7,748 nucleotides of DNA, taken from contig JAFQVE010000018.1 in NCBI GenBank assembly GCA_017408185.1, positions 1-7,748 of the forward strand, written 5' to 3'. This document shows positions 1 to 5,145 of this stretch, in pieces. A program made the translations under genes and the position numbers. Position 1 is the first letter of the stretch. The number at the start of each line of letters is the position of its first letter. The notes under the pieces are model-generated. The model did not search any database and had not been told where the DNA came from. It worked only from the letters and a program-made list of their open reading frames with translations. Source of the DNA: Oscillospiraceae bacterium (GTDB lineage: Bacteria > Bacillota_A > Clostridia > Oscillospirales > JAAYXM01).

Positions 1-992
1 AGGCATGTTGTGACTTTCATTGTCTCGGTGTTGTTAACAGTGTCGCGGTCTGTGAGGTATACGCCTGCCTTTTCAAGCGGCGGGCGACCGTTCGGGAAGC
101 GGTCCTCGATAACGAGATACTGCGGCTCTTCTGCATTTACGAACGGAGCAACGAAGGTGTTCTTCGGAGTGATTTTCGGAGCCATATCCTCGATGCCTGC
201 TTCAGCGAGTGCGTCCTCAACAACCTTTGCCGGACGCGGAGTGATTTTATCAATCATAGACCACGGGAAGGAGACGTTCTTTTCGTCTGTTACCCATGCA
301 ACGAACTCGTCGGAAACAAATCCGTTCTCATGCCACTTCTCGACAACAGTCATAACGGAAGCGCGGAGCTTTTCGCCGTTGTGTGAGCAGTTGTCCATGG
401 AAACAACGGCAATCGGAGCCTTGCAAGCGTTAAAGCGCTCGAGAAGGAATGCTGCCGTGCGGCTCATTGCGTGAGAGCAGTTTTCCGGACCGTTCTTGAA
501 GTCTGCCTCAACAAACGGGAAGAACTCGCCCTGAATGTTGCGGAGAGCGTAGCCCTTTTCTGTGATGGTGTAGGAAACCATCTGGAGGCTCGGGTTGCGG
601 AAAATTTTCTTGAGCTTTTCAACGTCCTCGGGGTATGCTGCACCTGCGCAGAGACCCTCGGAAATGGATGCGACAACCTCTTTCTTCATTGTGCCGTCGG
701 GCATAAGGAGAACGAGCATCGTCATTGCGTCATACGGACGGTAAATCATGTCAATGTTGTCAAAGTCGAATGTGTCGGCAGCGACAATACCGCCTTTTAC
801 GTGACCTGCGTTGAGAAGGTCATGCTGGAGCTTTGCAACAAAGCCGCGGAAGATGTTACCTGCGCCGAAGTGAACCCATGTGGGATTCTTTTCGGTCTCG
901 GCAGCCATTTCCTTCCAGTCGTACTTCGGAAGTGTCACGCCGGCGGCTTCCCATGCCGCCTTGTCCTGAAGACCTGCATAATTGAGCTTCAT
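1..992 (-). CDS. Mannitol dehydrogenase / fructuronate reductase family oxidoreductase, C-terminus cut by window edge
   Basis: Reading the minus strand from ATG at 992-990 gives 330 codons without a stop, running off the left edge. Residues 39-51 read WVHFGAGNIFRGF, the N-terminal NAD-binding Rossmann turn (G43, G45, R49) of the long-chain polyol dehydrogenase family. Residues 197-208 read VSMDNCSHNGEK, matching the family's conserved D-N-x-x-H-N-G block (D200, N201, H204, N205, G206). The visible part ends at KVTTC (326-330), just where the family's catalytic Lys/Asn/His segment is expected. Clostridial relatives are about 540 residues, so roughly 60% is present. Family members reduce D-fructuronate to D-mannonate with NADH, or interconvert mannitol and fructose or tagaturonate and altronate; the substrate cannot be fixed from this part. 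The start is supported by AAGGAGG 10 nt upstream. Codons are strongly biased: no ATA, AGA/AGG, TTA/TTG or CTG in the visible part. Uncertain: exact substrate; certain: family. Confidence 0.9.
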   Translation of the reverse strand, partial: MKLNYAGLQDKAAWEAAGVTLPKYDWKEMAAETEKNPTWVHFGAGNIFRGFVAKLQHDLLNAGHVKGGIVAADTFDFDNIDMIYRPYDAMTMLVLLMPDGTMKKEVVASISEGLCAGAAYPEDVEKLKKIFRNPSLQMVSYTITEKGYALRNIQGEFFPFVEADFKNGPENCSHAMSRTAAFLLERFNACKAPIAVVSMDNCSHNGEKLRASVMTVVEKWHENGFVSDEFVAWVTDEKNVSFPWSMIDKITPRPAKVVEDALAEAGIEDMAPKITPKNTFVAPFVNAEEPQYLVIEDRFPNGRPPLEKAGVYLTDRDTVNNTETMKVTTC

Positions 993-1002
993 TTTTGATA
1001 TT

Positions 1003-1009
1003 CCTCCTT
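1003..1009 (-). promoter_or_regulatory. Ribosome binding site of the mannitol dehydrogenase-family gene
   Basis: The minus strand reads AAGGAGG, a near-perfect anti-16S match, separated by 10 nt (AATATCAAAA) from the ATG at 992. It fixes this start, since no other in-frame ATG with a comparable site lies nearby. Confidence 0.85.
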
Positions 1010-1047
1010 GATTTAAAGCAGAGTGTTTCCTCTGCACAAAATTCTAC

Positions 1048-1082
1048 ATTATAAATATACCACATAAAGGAAGAAAAGTCCA
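1048..1082 (-). promoter_or_regulatory. Probable sigma-A-type promoter of the mannitol dehydrogenase-family gene
   Basis: On the minus strand a -35-like TGGACT (1082-1077, 4 of 6 to TTGACA) is followed by a 17-nt spacer and TATATT (1059-1054, 5 of 6 to TATAAT). A perfect TATAAT (1053-1048) directly follows but has no good -35 at standard spacing. Transcription would start near 1047-1040 and leave a leader of about 50 nt, too short for a known riboswitch class. This is a pattern match only. Confidence 0.5.
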
Positions 1083-1099
1083 CAGTATTAATATAAAAA

Positions 1100-1113
1100 A
1101 GTGACCGATTATA
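1100..1113 (-). promoter_or_regulatory. Weak cre-like (CcpA) site upstream of the oxidoreductase promoter
   Basis: The minus strand reads TATAATCGGTCACT, matching 8 of the 10 specified positions of the Bacillota catabolite-responsive element consensus TGWAANCGNTNNCA. It lies about 18 bp upstream of the putative -35 box of the oxidoreductase gene. Catabolite control would be natural for a hexuronate or polyol gene, but with two mismatches, one of them the second-position G, this may be chance. Confidence 0.22.
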
Positions 1114-1143
1114 AGAAAAACATAAGAAAACCTAAGTAAAATA
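1111..1143. repeat. Three imperfect 11-bp A-rich tandem units
   Basis: The plus strand reads ATAAGAAAAAC, then ATAAGAAAACC, then a degenerate TAAGTAAAATA. The 11-bp period puts A-tracts in phase with the DNA helix, upstream of the promoter at 1048-1082. Phased A-tracts can bend DNA or act as an UP element; here that is inference, and low sequence complexity alone could produce it. The remainder of the 993-1189 intergenic stretch holds no further recognisable gene. Confidence 0.35.
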
Positions 1144-1189
1144 CAAAAACTTAAATTCTGAAAGAGAGATGCTTATACAACTGTCGCCG

Positions 1190-2182
1190 TTAAACATTAT
1201 CATTATCCACAAGCGCATACCCCCATAATTTACCGAGACGGATTTTTTCAAGTTTTCCTTCGGCGGTTAATCTTGCGAGTATGCGGTTTGCAGTAGCTGC
1301 AGATACTGCAAACAATTGCCGTACATCTGTATTTGTGAGAACTTCGTTCTTTTGAAGAAAACGCTCTATTTTATACCAACGCAGCTGGGCGGTGGACATA
1401 TTTACGGAGACACCGGAAGCTTCTGCCGCTTCTGTCAAAGCTTCTTTGATAGCAGAAAGCATAAATGTGATAAAAACCGTTGATTCACCGTCGCAGTTTG
1501 ATTGATTGATGGCTTTGTAATATTCGGATTGTCTGTCGTGGATGATGGATTCAACAGGAAGCCAGGCAAACAGAGGCTTCCATTTGGTAAGCAAAAGCGT
1601 ATGCCAAAGCCGTCCTATTCTGCCGTTGCCGTCCGCAAACGGATGAATCAGTTCAAATTCATAATGGAATACACAACTTTTGATAAGCATATGAGTGTCA
1701 CTTTTTTCTACCCAATCCAGCAAATCAACGACCAGACCAGGAACAAAATCCGGAAGAGTGCCCAAGTGCAGAACATTGCCCTGCCTGTCCACAACCCCAA
1801 CCGGACGTGAACGGAAGCAGCCGGATTCTTCAACCAGGCCTTTGGTCATAATTCCGTGAGCGGTCAACAAATCATCGACAGAATACGGATTTAACGTATC
1901 CATCATTTCGTAAATTTCATATGCATTTTTGACCTCCGCAATGTCTTTAGGCGGAGCGAGAATGCGTTTACCGTTCAGAACAGCTGTTACTTGTTCCAGA
2001 CTTAAAGTGTTTTGTTCAATTGCCAAAGATGAGTATATTGTCCGTATACGGTTTGTACGGCGCAAAGTGGGGCTTGCGGACAATCCTTGCGTAGCACTGA
2101 TTTGCCCTATCAACTCAGCGATTTCCGTAATTGCTGATAAAATTTCAGTTGTTATTTCAAACGGCGGCTTTTGATTATGCAT
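1190..2182 (-). CDS. Fic family protein (predicted AMP-transferase) with N-terminal inhibitory motif and C-terminal winged-helix-like region
   Basis: This complete 330-residue protein carries the full Fic core HPFADGNGRIGR at 180-191: H180 is the catalytic base, D184 the acidic metal ligand, and the G185-R191 loop binds the nucleotide phosphates. An inhibitory helix SLAIEQ at 52-57 places it among class II Fic proteins, in which the glutamate (E56) blocks productive ATP binding. The usual residue after that Glu is Gly or Asn; here it is Gln. The flap region lies around 125-142. Residues about 268-325 (TNTDVRQLFAVSAATANRIL, then AEGKLEKI) look like a winged HTH with a wing, as in the SoFic-type architecture. 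Family members transfer AMP from ATP to a hydroxyl on a target protein; the target is unknown. The protein is cytosolic, with no signal peptide. The start is supported by GAGGTG 7 nt upstream. No antitoxin gene adjoins it, consistent with self-inhibition in cis. The family call is firm; DNA binding is inferred. Confidence 0.93.
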   Translation of the reverse strand: MHNQKPPFEITTEILSAITEIAELIGQISATQGLSASPTLRRTNRIRTIYSSLAIEQNTLSLEQVTAVLNGKRILAPPKDIAEVKNAYEIYEMMDTLNPYSVDDLLTAHGIMTKGLVEESGCFRSRPVGVVDRQGNVLHLGTLPDFVPGLVVDLLDWVEKSDTHMLIKSCVFHYEFELIHPFADGNGRIGRLWHTLLLTKWKPLFAWLPVESIIHDRQSEYYKAINQSNCDGESTVFITFMLSAIKEALTEAAEASGVSVNMSTAQLRWYKIERFLQKNEVLTNTDVRQLFAVSAATANRILARLTAEGKLEKIRLGKLWGYALVDNDNV

Positions 2183-2183
2183 A

Positions 2184-2195
2184 TCTCCTCACCTC
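2184..2195 (-). promoter_or_regulatory. Double purine-rich ribosome binding site of the fic gene
   Basis: The minus strand reads GAGGTGAGGAGA immediately before AT-ATG. GAGGTG (2195-2190) is 7 nt from the ATG at 2182 and is the likely functional site; the second core, AGGAG, is only 2 nt away, too close for normal use. The predicted transcription start (about 2195-2193) falls at or inside this site, so the leader would be very short. Confidence 0.6.
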
Positions 2196-2201
2196 GTTCT
2201 T

Positions 2202-2230
2202 ATTATAACACTTCATCGCTCATTATGCAA
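2202..2230 (-). promoter_or_regulatory. Promoter of the fic gene with extended -10
   Basis: On the minus strand TTGCAT (2230-2225) is the -35-like hexamer, followed by a 17-nt spacer and a perfect TATAAT (2207-2202) preceded by TGT, an extended -10 (TGTTATAAT). The weak -35 (3 of 6) is compensated by the extended -10. The left arm of the inverted repeat 2209-2250 occupies almost the whole spacer. Confidence 0.7.
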
Positions 2231-2250
2231 CAAAAATGAGCGATGAAGTG
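2209..2250. promoter_or_regulatory. Perfect 16-bp inverted repeat over the fic promoter, putative operator
   Basis: CACTTCATCGCTCATT (2209-2224) and its exact reverse complement (2235-2250) flank a 10-bp loop, ATGCAACAAA. The left arm lies between the -35 and -10 boxes of the fic promoter, the -35 hexamer lies in the loop, and the right arm lies upstream. No T-run follows on either strand, so it is not an intrinsic terminator. The arrangement fits a repressor site that would occlude RNA polymerase. The binding protein is unknown; the C-terminal HTH of the Fic protein is one candidate and an unlinked regulator is another. Confidence 0.65.
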
Positions 2251-2260
2251 AGTGATGAAA
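2237..2260. repeat. Tandem 12-bp repeat extending the operator
   Basis: TGAGCGATGAAG (2237-2248) is followed head-to-tail by TGAGTGATGAAA (2249-2260), 10 of 12 identical. Together with the inverted copy at 2211-2222 this makes three copies of the same element in the divergent promoter region. The second tandem copy lies outside the inverted repeat, towards the FAD gene promoter, which suggests multimeric protein binding. Confidence 0.6.
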
Positions 2261-2290
2261 TTCTCAAAATACAAAAATGATATAGCGGTA

Positions 2291-2319
2291 TTTACTTTTA
2301 TAACTAATTTTGTTATAAT
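2291..2319 (+). promoter_or_regulatory. Promoter of the FAD-protein / permease / uvrBA block
   Basis: TTTACT (2291-2296, 4 of 6 to TTGACA), a 17-nt spacer and a perfect TATAAT (2314-2319) with an upstream TGT form an extended -10 sigma-A-type promoter. The predicted start near 2326 gives a leader of about 33 nt before the ATG at 2359. This is the only convincing promoter seen for the four plus-strand genes. Its -35 lies 30 bp from the last copy of the repeated operator element. Confidence 0.65.
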
Positions 2320-2358
2320 AATAAGTTGAGATTAATTTGAATACCGGAAGTTTTTGTT

Positions 2359-3945
2359 ATGATAAGAATAGGAAATTTAAAGCTCAACCTTGATGAGAAC
2401 GAAGCACTTCTCACAAAGCGGGCAGCCCGTGCGCTGGGTGTTGCACCGGGCGAAATACAAAAGCTTAATATTGTTAAAAAAGCAGTGGATGCCAGAGACA
2501 AAACACGCGTCTGCTTCGTGTATTCCGTAGATGTTTCCGTGCGCGGGGATGAAAAGAAAATCGTCTCACGCGTAAAGCGCGGAGACATAACCCTTCTGCC
2601 GCGTGAGGAAAAGAGAGCGGTGCCGAGCCACATCCTTCCGCAGCACCGTCCGGTTGTTGTCGGCGCGGGGCCTGCGGGGCTTTTCTGTGCGCTTACGCTT
2701 GCGCGCTACGGTGCACGCCCTGTTCTTGTAGAGCGCGGAGAAAGCGTGGAAGCGCGTGCAGTATCCGTATCGCGCTTTTTTGAGTGTGGCAGGCTTAATC
2801 CCTCATCAAATGTTCAGTTTGGCGAGGGCGGTGCGGGAACATTTTCTGACGGAAAGCTCAATTCCGGCACGCACGATGCCCGGAGATTTGAGGTGTTCCG
2901 AACATTTGTCGAGCATGGCGCACCGCCGGAGATTATGTATATAAGAAATCCGCACATCGGCTCGGACAAGCTTCCGCGCGTTGTTGCTGGAATCCGCGAA
3001 GAAATAAAGCGGCTCGGCGGTGAGGTTTATTTTGACTGTACGCTGACCGGAATACGAACTAAAGACGGATGCGTTTGCGAAGCTGTGTGCAAAACCGCAG
3101 AGGGAGAGATATCCTTTGAAACTGACGATATCATTCTTGCTGTCGGCCACTCTGCGCGAGACGTTTTTTCTCTTCTTCTTGATATGGGCGTTACAATGGA
3201 ACAGAAGCCGTTTTCGATGGGTGTGAGAATAGAACATCTGCGCCGTGATATAGACGTATGCCGCTACGGTGATTTTGCCGGGCATCCGGCACTCGGTGCG
3301 GCGGATTACAAGCTTTCAAACCGTTATCCCAACGGCCGCGCGGTATATACCTTCTGTATGTGCCCGGGCGGAGAGGTTATAAATGCATCGAGCGAAGAGG
3401 GCGGCGTTGTAACAAACGGCATGAGCCTTTATGCCAGAAATCTTGAAAATTCAAACAGCGCGTTGCTTGTAAACGTTATGCCGGAGGATTTCGGCGGAGT
3501 TTCTCCGATTGCGGGTGTGGAGCTTCAGCGCGGTATTGAACGCGCGGCGTTTTCTCTCGGCGGAGGGGATTTCCGCGCTCCCGCACAGACGGTTGAGGGA
3601 TTTCTCACAGGCAGAAAAACCGGTTTTGGCAAAATCGTGCCGTCATTTCGTCCGGGAGTGCGTGAATGTGATATATCCGCACTTTTTCCCGATTATATAA
3701 ACGAAACGCTTCGCGCAGGTCTTTCGGGATTTTCGCGGCTTATACGCGCATTTGCTGACGGCGAAGCGGTGCTTACCGCTCCGGAAACGCGCTCATCTTC
3801 CCCTGTTCGGATATTGCGTGATGATACCCTTCAGGCATCCTTGCGCGGGCTTTATCCGTGCGGAGAAGGTGCGGGATATGCGGGCGGAATACTGTCCTCT
3901 GCAGTAGACGGAATCCGAGTTGCGGAAGCAGTTCTGAAGATTTAA
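2359..3945 (+). CDS. COG2509-type FAD-dependent oxidoreductase (uncharacterised dehydrogenase)
   Basis: The 528-residue protein has a small N-terminal domain (about 1-90, with KKAVDARDK and FVYSVDV typical of this family) followed by a two-dinucleotide-binding-fold FAD domain. RPVVVGAGPAGL at 97-108 is the GxGxxG FAD site (G102, G104, G107), with E125 at the end of the second strand positioned for the FAD ribose. Residues 150-168 hold the family block NVQFGEGGAGTFSDGKL. VGHSAR at 262-267 resembles the second conserved motif, and CGEGAGYAGGILSSAVDGIR at 501-520 is the C-terminal FAD-closing motif. Length matches full-length relatives of about 530. The physiological substrate of the family is unknown to me; it is cytosolic and probably flavin-linked. 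The ribosome site is weak (GGAAG, 2346-2350, 8 nt from ATG). The permease gene follows after 26 nt. The family call is firm, the function open. Confidence 0.92.
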   Translation: MIRIGNLKLNLDENEALLTKRAARALGVAPGEIQKLNIVKKAVDARDKTRVCFVYSVDVSVRGDEKKIVSRVKRGDITLLPREEKRAVPSHILPQHRPVVVGAGPAGLFCALTLARYGARPVLVERGESVEARAVSVSRFFECGRLNPSSNVQFGEGGAGTFSDGKLNSGTHDARRFEVFRTFVEHGAPPEIMYIRNPHIGSDKLPRVVAGIREEIKRLGGEVYFDCTLTGIRTKDGCVCEAVCKTAEGEISFETDDIILAVGHSARDVFSLLLDMGVTMEQKPFSMGVRIEHLRRDIDVCRYGDFAGHPALGAADYKLSNRYPNGRAVYTFCMCPGGEVINASSEEGGVVTNGMSLYARNLENSNSALLVNVMPEDFGGVSPIAGVELQRGIERAAFSLGGGDFRAPAQTVEGFLTGRKTGFGKIVPSFRPGVRECDISALFPDYINETLRAGLSGFSRLIRAFADGEAVLTAPETRSSSPVRILRDDTLQASLRGLYPCGEGAGYAGGILSSAVDGIRVAEAVLKI

Positions 3946-3956
3946 AAGCAAGAAAA

Positions 3957-3961
3957 GGGAG
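3957..3961 (+). promoter_or_regulatory. Ribosome binding site that sets the permease start
   Basis: AAAGGGAG ends 10 nt before the ATG at 3972. The frame is open further upstream to an ATG at 3858, but that one lies inside the FAD gene, lacks a ribosome site, and would add a Cys/Arg-rich stretch foreign to the family, so 3972 is preferred. Confidence 0.75.
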
Positions 3962-3971
3962 TTTTAATACA

Positions 3972-5102
3972 ATGACAACCGCAGCATCTGAAAAAAAACG
4001 TTTGTGCATTCTCGGATTTTTCAAAAAAAATGCAGTTATGAGCATCGCACTTGCGGCAGCGATCATAACGAGTATTATTGTTCCGCCTGATCGCGCATAT
4101 ATCGGGTATTTTGATTTTAAAACACTCACCTGTCTTTTCTGCGTTCTTGCGGTTGTTTGCGCGTTTCGGAATATAAACTTTTTCTATGTTCTTGCCAGAA
4201 AAGTTGTTTCTGTTTTTAAAAATGCGCGGCTGAGTGTAATTGCGCTTGTGTATATCACGTTTATCGGCTCTATGTTTATAGCAAACGATATGGCGCTTTT
4301 AACCTTTCTTCCTCTCGGATATTTTGTTCTGACCGCAACCAACAAAACAGAATATATGTCTTTTACCTTTGTTATGCAGAATATAGCAGCAAACCTCGGC
4401 GGTATGCTCACTCCGTTCGGGAATCCGCAAAACCTTTATCTTTACACAAAATTCGGCATCCCAACGAATGAGTTTATGCAGATAATGTTTCCGCCGTTTA
4501 TCCTTTCAATAATTCTTATAACGGCTTGCTGTATAATTTTTGTGAAGCCGGAGCCGCTTTTTCTGTGCTATGCAAAGACTCCGCTCAATCCCCGGCGCAC
4601 GGTTCTTTACAGCATTCTTTTTGTTCTTTCAATTGTAATTGTTTTCCGCATTATCCCTTATCAGCTCGGACTTGTGATAATTCCGGCAGTGCTTTTGTTT
4701 GCCGACAGAAAAGCACTGAAGGCAGTTGACTATCCTCTGCTTTTGACGTTTGTTTTCTTCTTCATCTTTGCCGGAAATATGGCGCGAATCCCTGCCGTGA
4801 ATTCGCTTTTTTCCTCTCTTCTTGAAAAAAGCACACTTCTTTCTTCTATTCTCTCTTGCCAGGTGATAAGTAACGTTCCGTCTGCCATTCTTCTTTCGCA
4901 GTTTACGGAGGATTATGCAAATCTTCTTGTCGGTGTGAACATCGGCGGCGTGGGAACCCTTATTTCCTCACTTGCAAGTCTTATAACCTTCCGTGAATAT
5001 TTAAAGCACAATCCGGGGAAAACGCGTCATTATATTATTATATTTTCTGTATTTAACTTTGCATTTTTGGGTATTCTCACCGCTTTTATGTACATTATAT
5101 AA
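3972..5102 (+). CDS. SLC13 / citrate-transporter (ArsB-NhaD superfamily) anion permease
   Basis: From ATG 3972 the protein is 376 residues, highly hydrophobic, with about ten or eleven membrane segments (among them roughly 21-37, 51-65, 87-103, 105-122, 171-191 and the last at 352-374). Two related motifs mark the ion-transporter inverted repeat: AND (104-106) with TPFGNPQNLYLY (147-158) in the first half, and SNVPSA (300-305) with GVNIGGVGTLISSLASL (321-337) in the second. These correspond to the N-P-containing hairpins that bind substrate and cation in this superfamily. FIFAGNMARIPAVNSL precedes the second half. The size is close to compact members such as E. coli YbiR (about 370). Likely substrates are small anions or dicarboxylates with Na+ or H+, but specificity cannot be read from sequence. 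It lies in the inner membrane. It sits 26 nt after the FAD gene and 43 nt before uvrB, so it is probably cotranscribed with them. Confidence 0.9.
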   Translation: MTTAASEKKRLCILGFFKKNAVMSIALAAAIITSIIVPPDRAYIGYFDFKTLTCLFCVLAVVCAFRNINFFYVLARKVVSVFKNARLSVIALVYITFIGSMFIANDMALLTFLPLGYFVLTATNKTEYMSFTFVMQNIAANLGGMLTPFGNPQNLYLYTKFGIPTNEFMQIMFPPFILSIILITACCIIFVKPEPLFLCYAKTPLNPRRTVLYSILFVLSIVIVFRIIPYQLGLVIIPAVLLFADRKALKAVDYPLLLTFVFFFIFAGNMARIPAVNSLFSSLLEKSTLLSSILSCQVISNVPSAILLSQFTEDYANLLVGVNIGGVGTLISSLASLITFREYLKHNPGKTRHYIIIFSVFNFAFLGILTAFMYII

Positions 5103-5131
5103 ATATTGCGCAATTCCACTATTCTGAGAGC

Positions 5132-5138
5132 GGAGGTG
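5132..5138 (+). promoter_or_regulatory. Ribosome binding site of uvrB
   Basis: GGAGGTG lies 7 nt before the ATG at 5146, an essentially ideal Bacillota site. It decides the start of uvrB. The 43-nt gap before uvrB has no clear promoter and no LexA-type GAAC-N4-GTTC box; it contains only a 10-bp palindrome, ATTGCGCAAT (5105-5114). Confidence 0.9.
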
Positions 5139-5145
5139 TTCTGCT

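Noticed and set aside
10..998. Two long open frames on the plus strand opposite the oxidoreductase gene
   Set aside because: They are antisense shadows produced by the biased codons of the minus-strand gene. Their translations are unlike any family I know, and neither has a ribosome site, whereas the minus strand shows clear family motifs.
1131..1155. Hairpin that could terminate fic transcription (minus strand TTTAAGT and ACTTAGG arms)
   Set aside because: The stem is only 7 bp, includes two G-U pairs and has an 11-nt AT-rich loop with no real T-run after it. Read-through into the oxidoreductase gene therefore remains possible.
1190..2182. Fic protein as the toxin of a two-gene toxin-antitoxin pair
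   Set aside because: No small antitoxin gene lies on either side. The inhibitory motif is built into the Fic protein itself, as in class II members.
2209..2250. Inverted repeat as an intrinsic terminator or transposon end
   Set aside because: No T-run follows on either strand, it sits at a promoter rather than after a gene, and there is no transposase or target duplication nearby.
3858..3971. Longer N-terminus for the permease
   Set aside because: It would overlap the FAD gene by 88 bases, has no ribosome site, and encodes a Cys/Arg-rich stretch not expected before the first membrane segment.
5067..5103. Promoter for uvrB at the end of the permease gene (TTGGGT with TACATT, or TATAAA)
   Set aside because: Each candidate has one poor hexamer or wrong spacing, so it is not supportable.
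5105..5114. Palindrome ATTGCGCAAT as regulator site for uvrB
   Set aside because: Ten base pairs is too short to be significant alone and does not match the LexA consensus.
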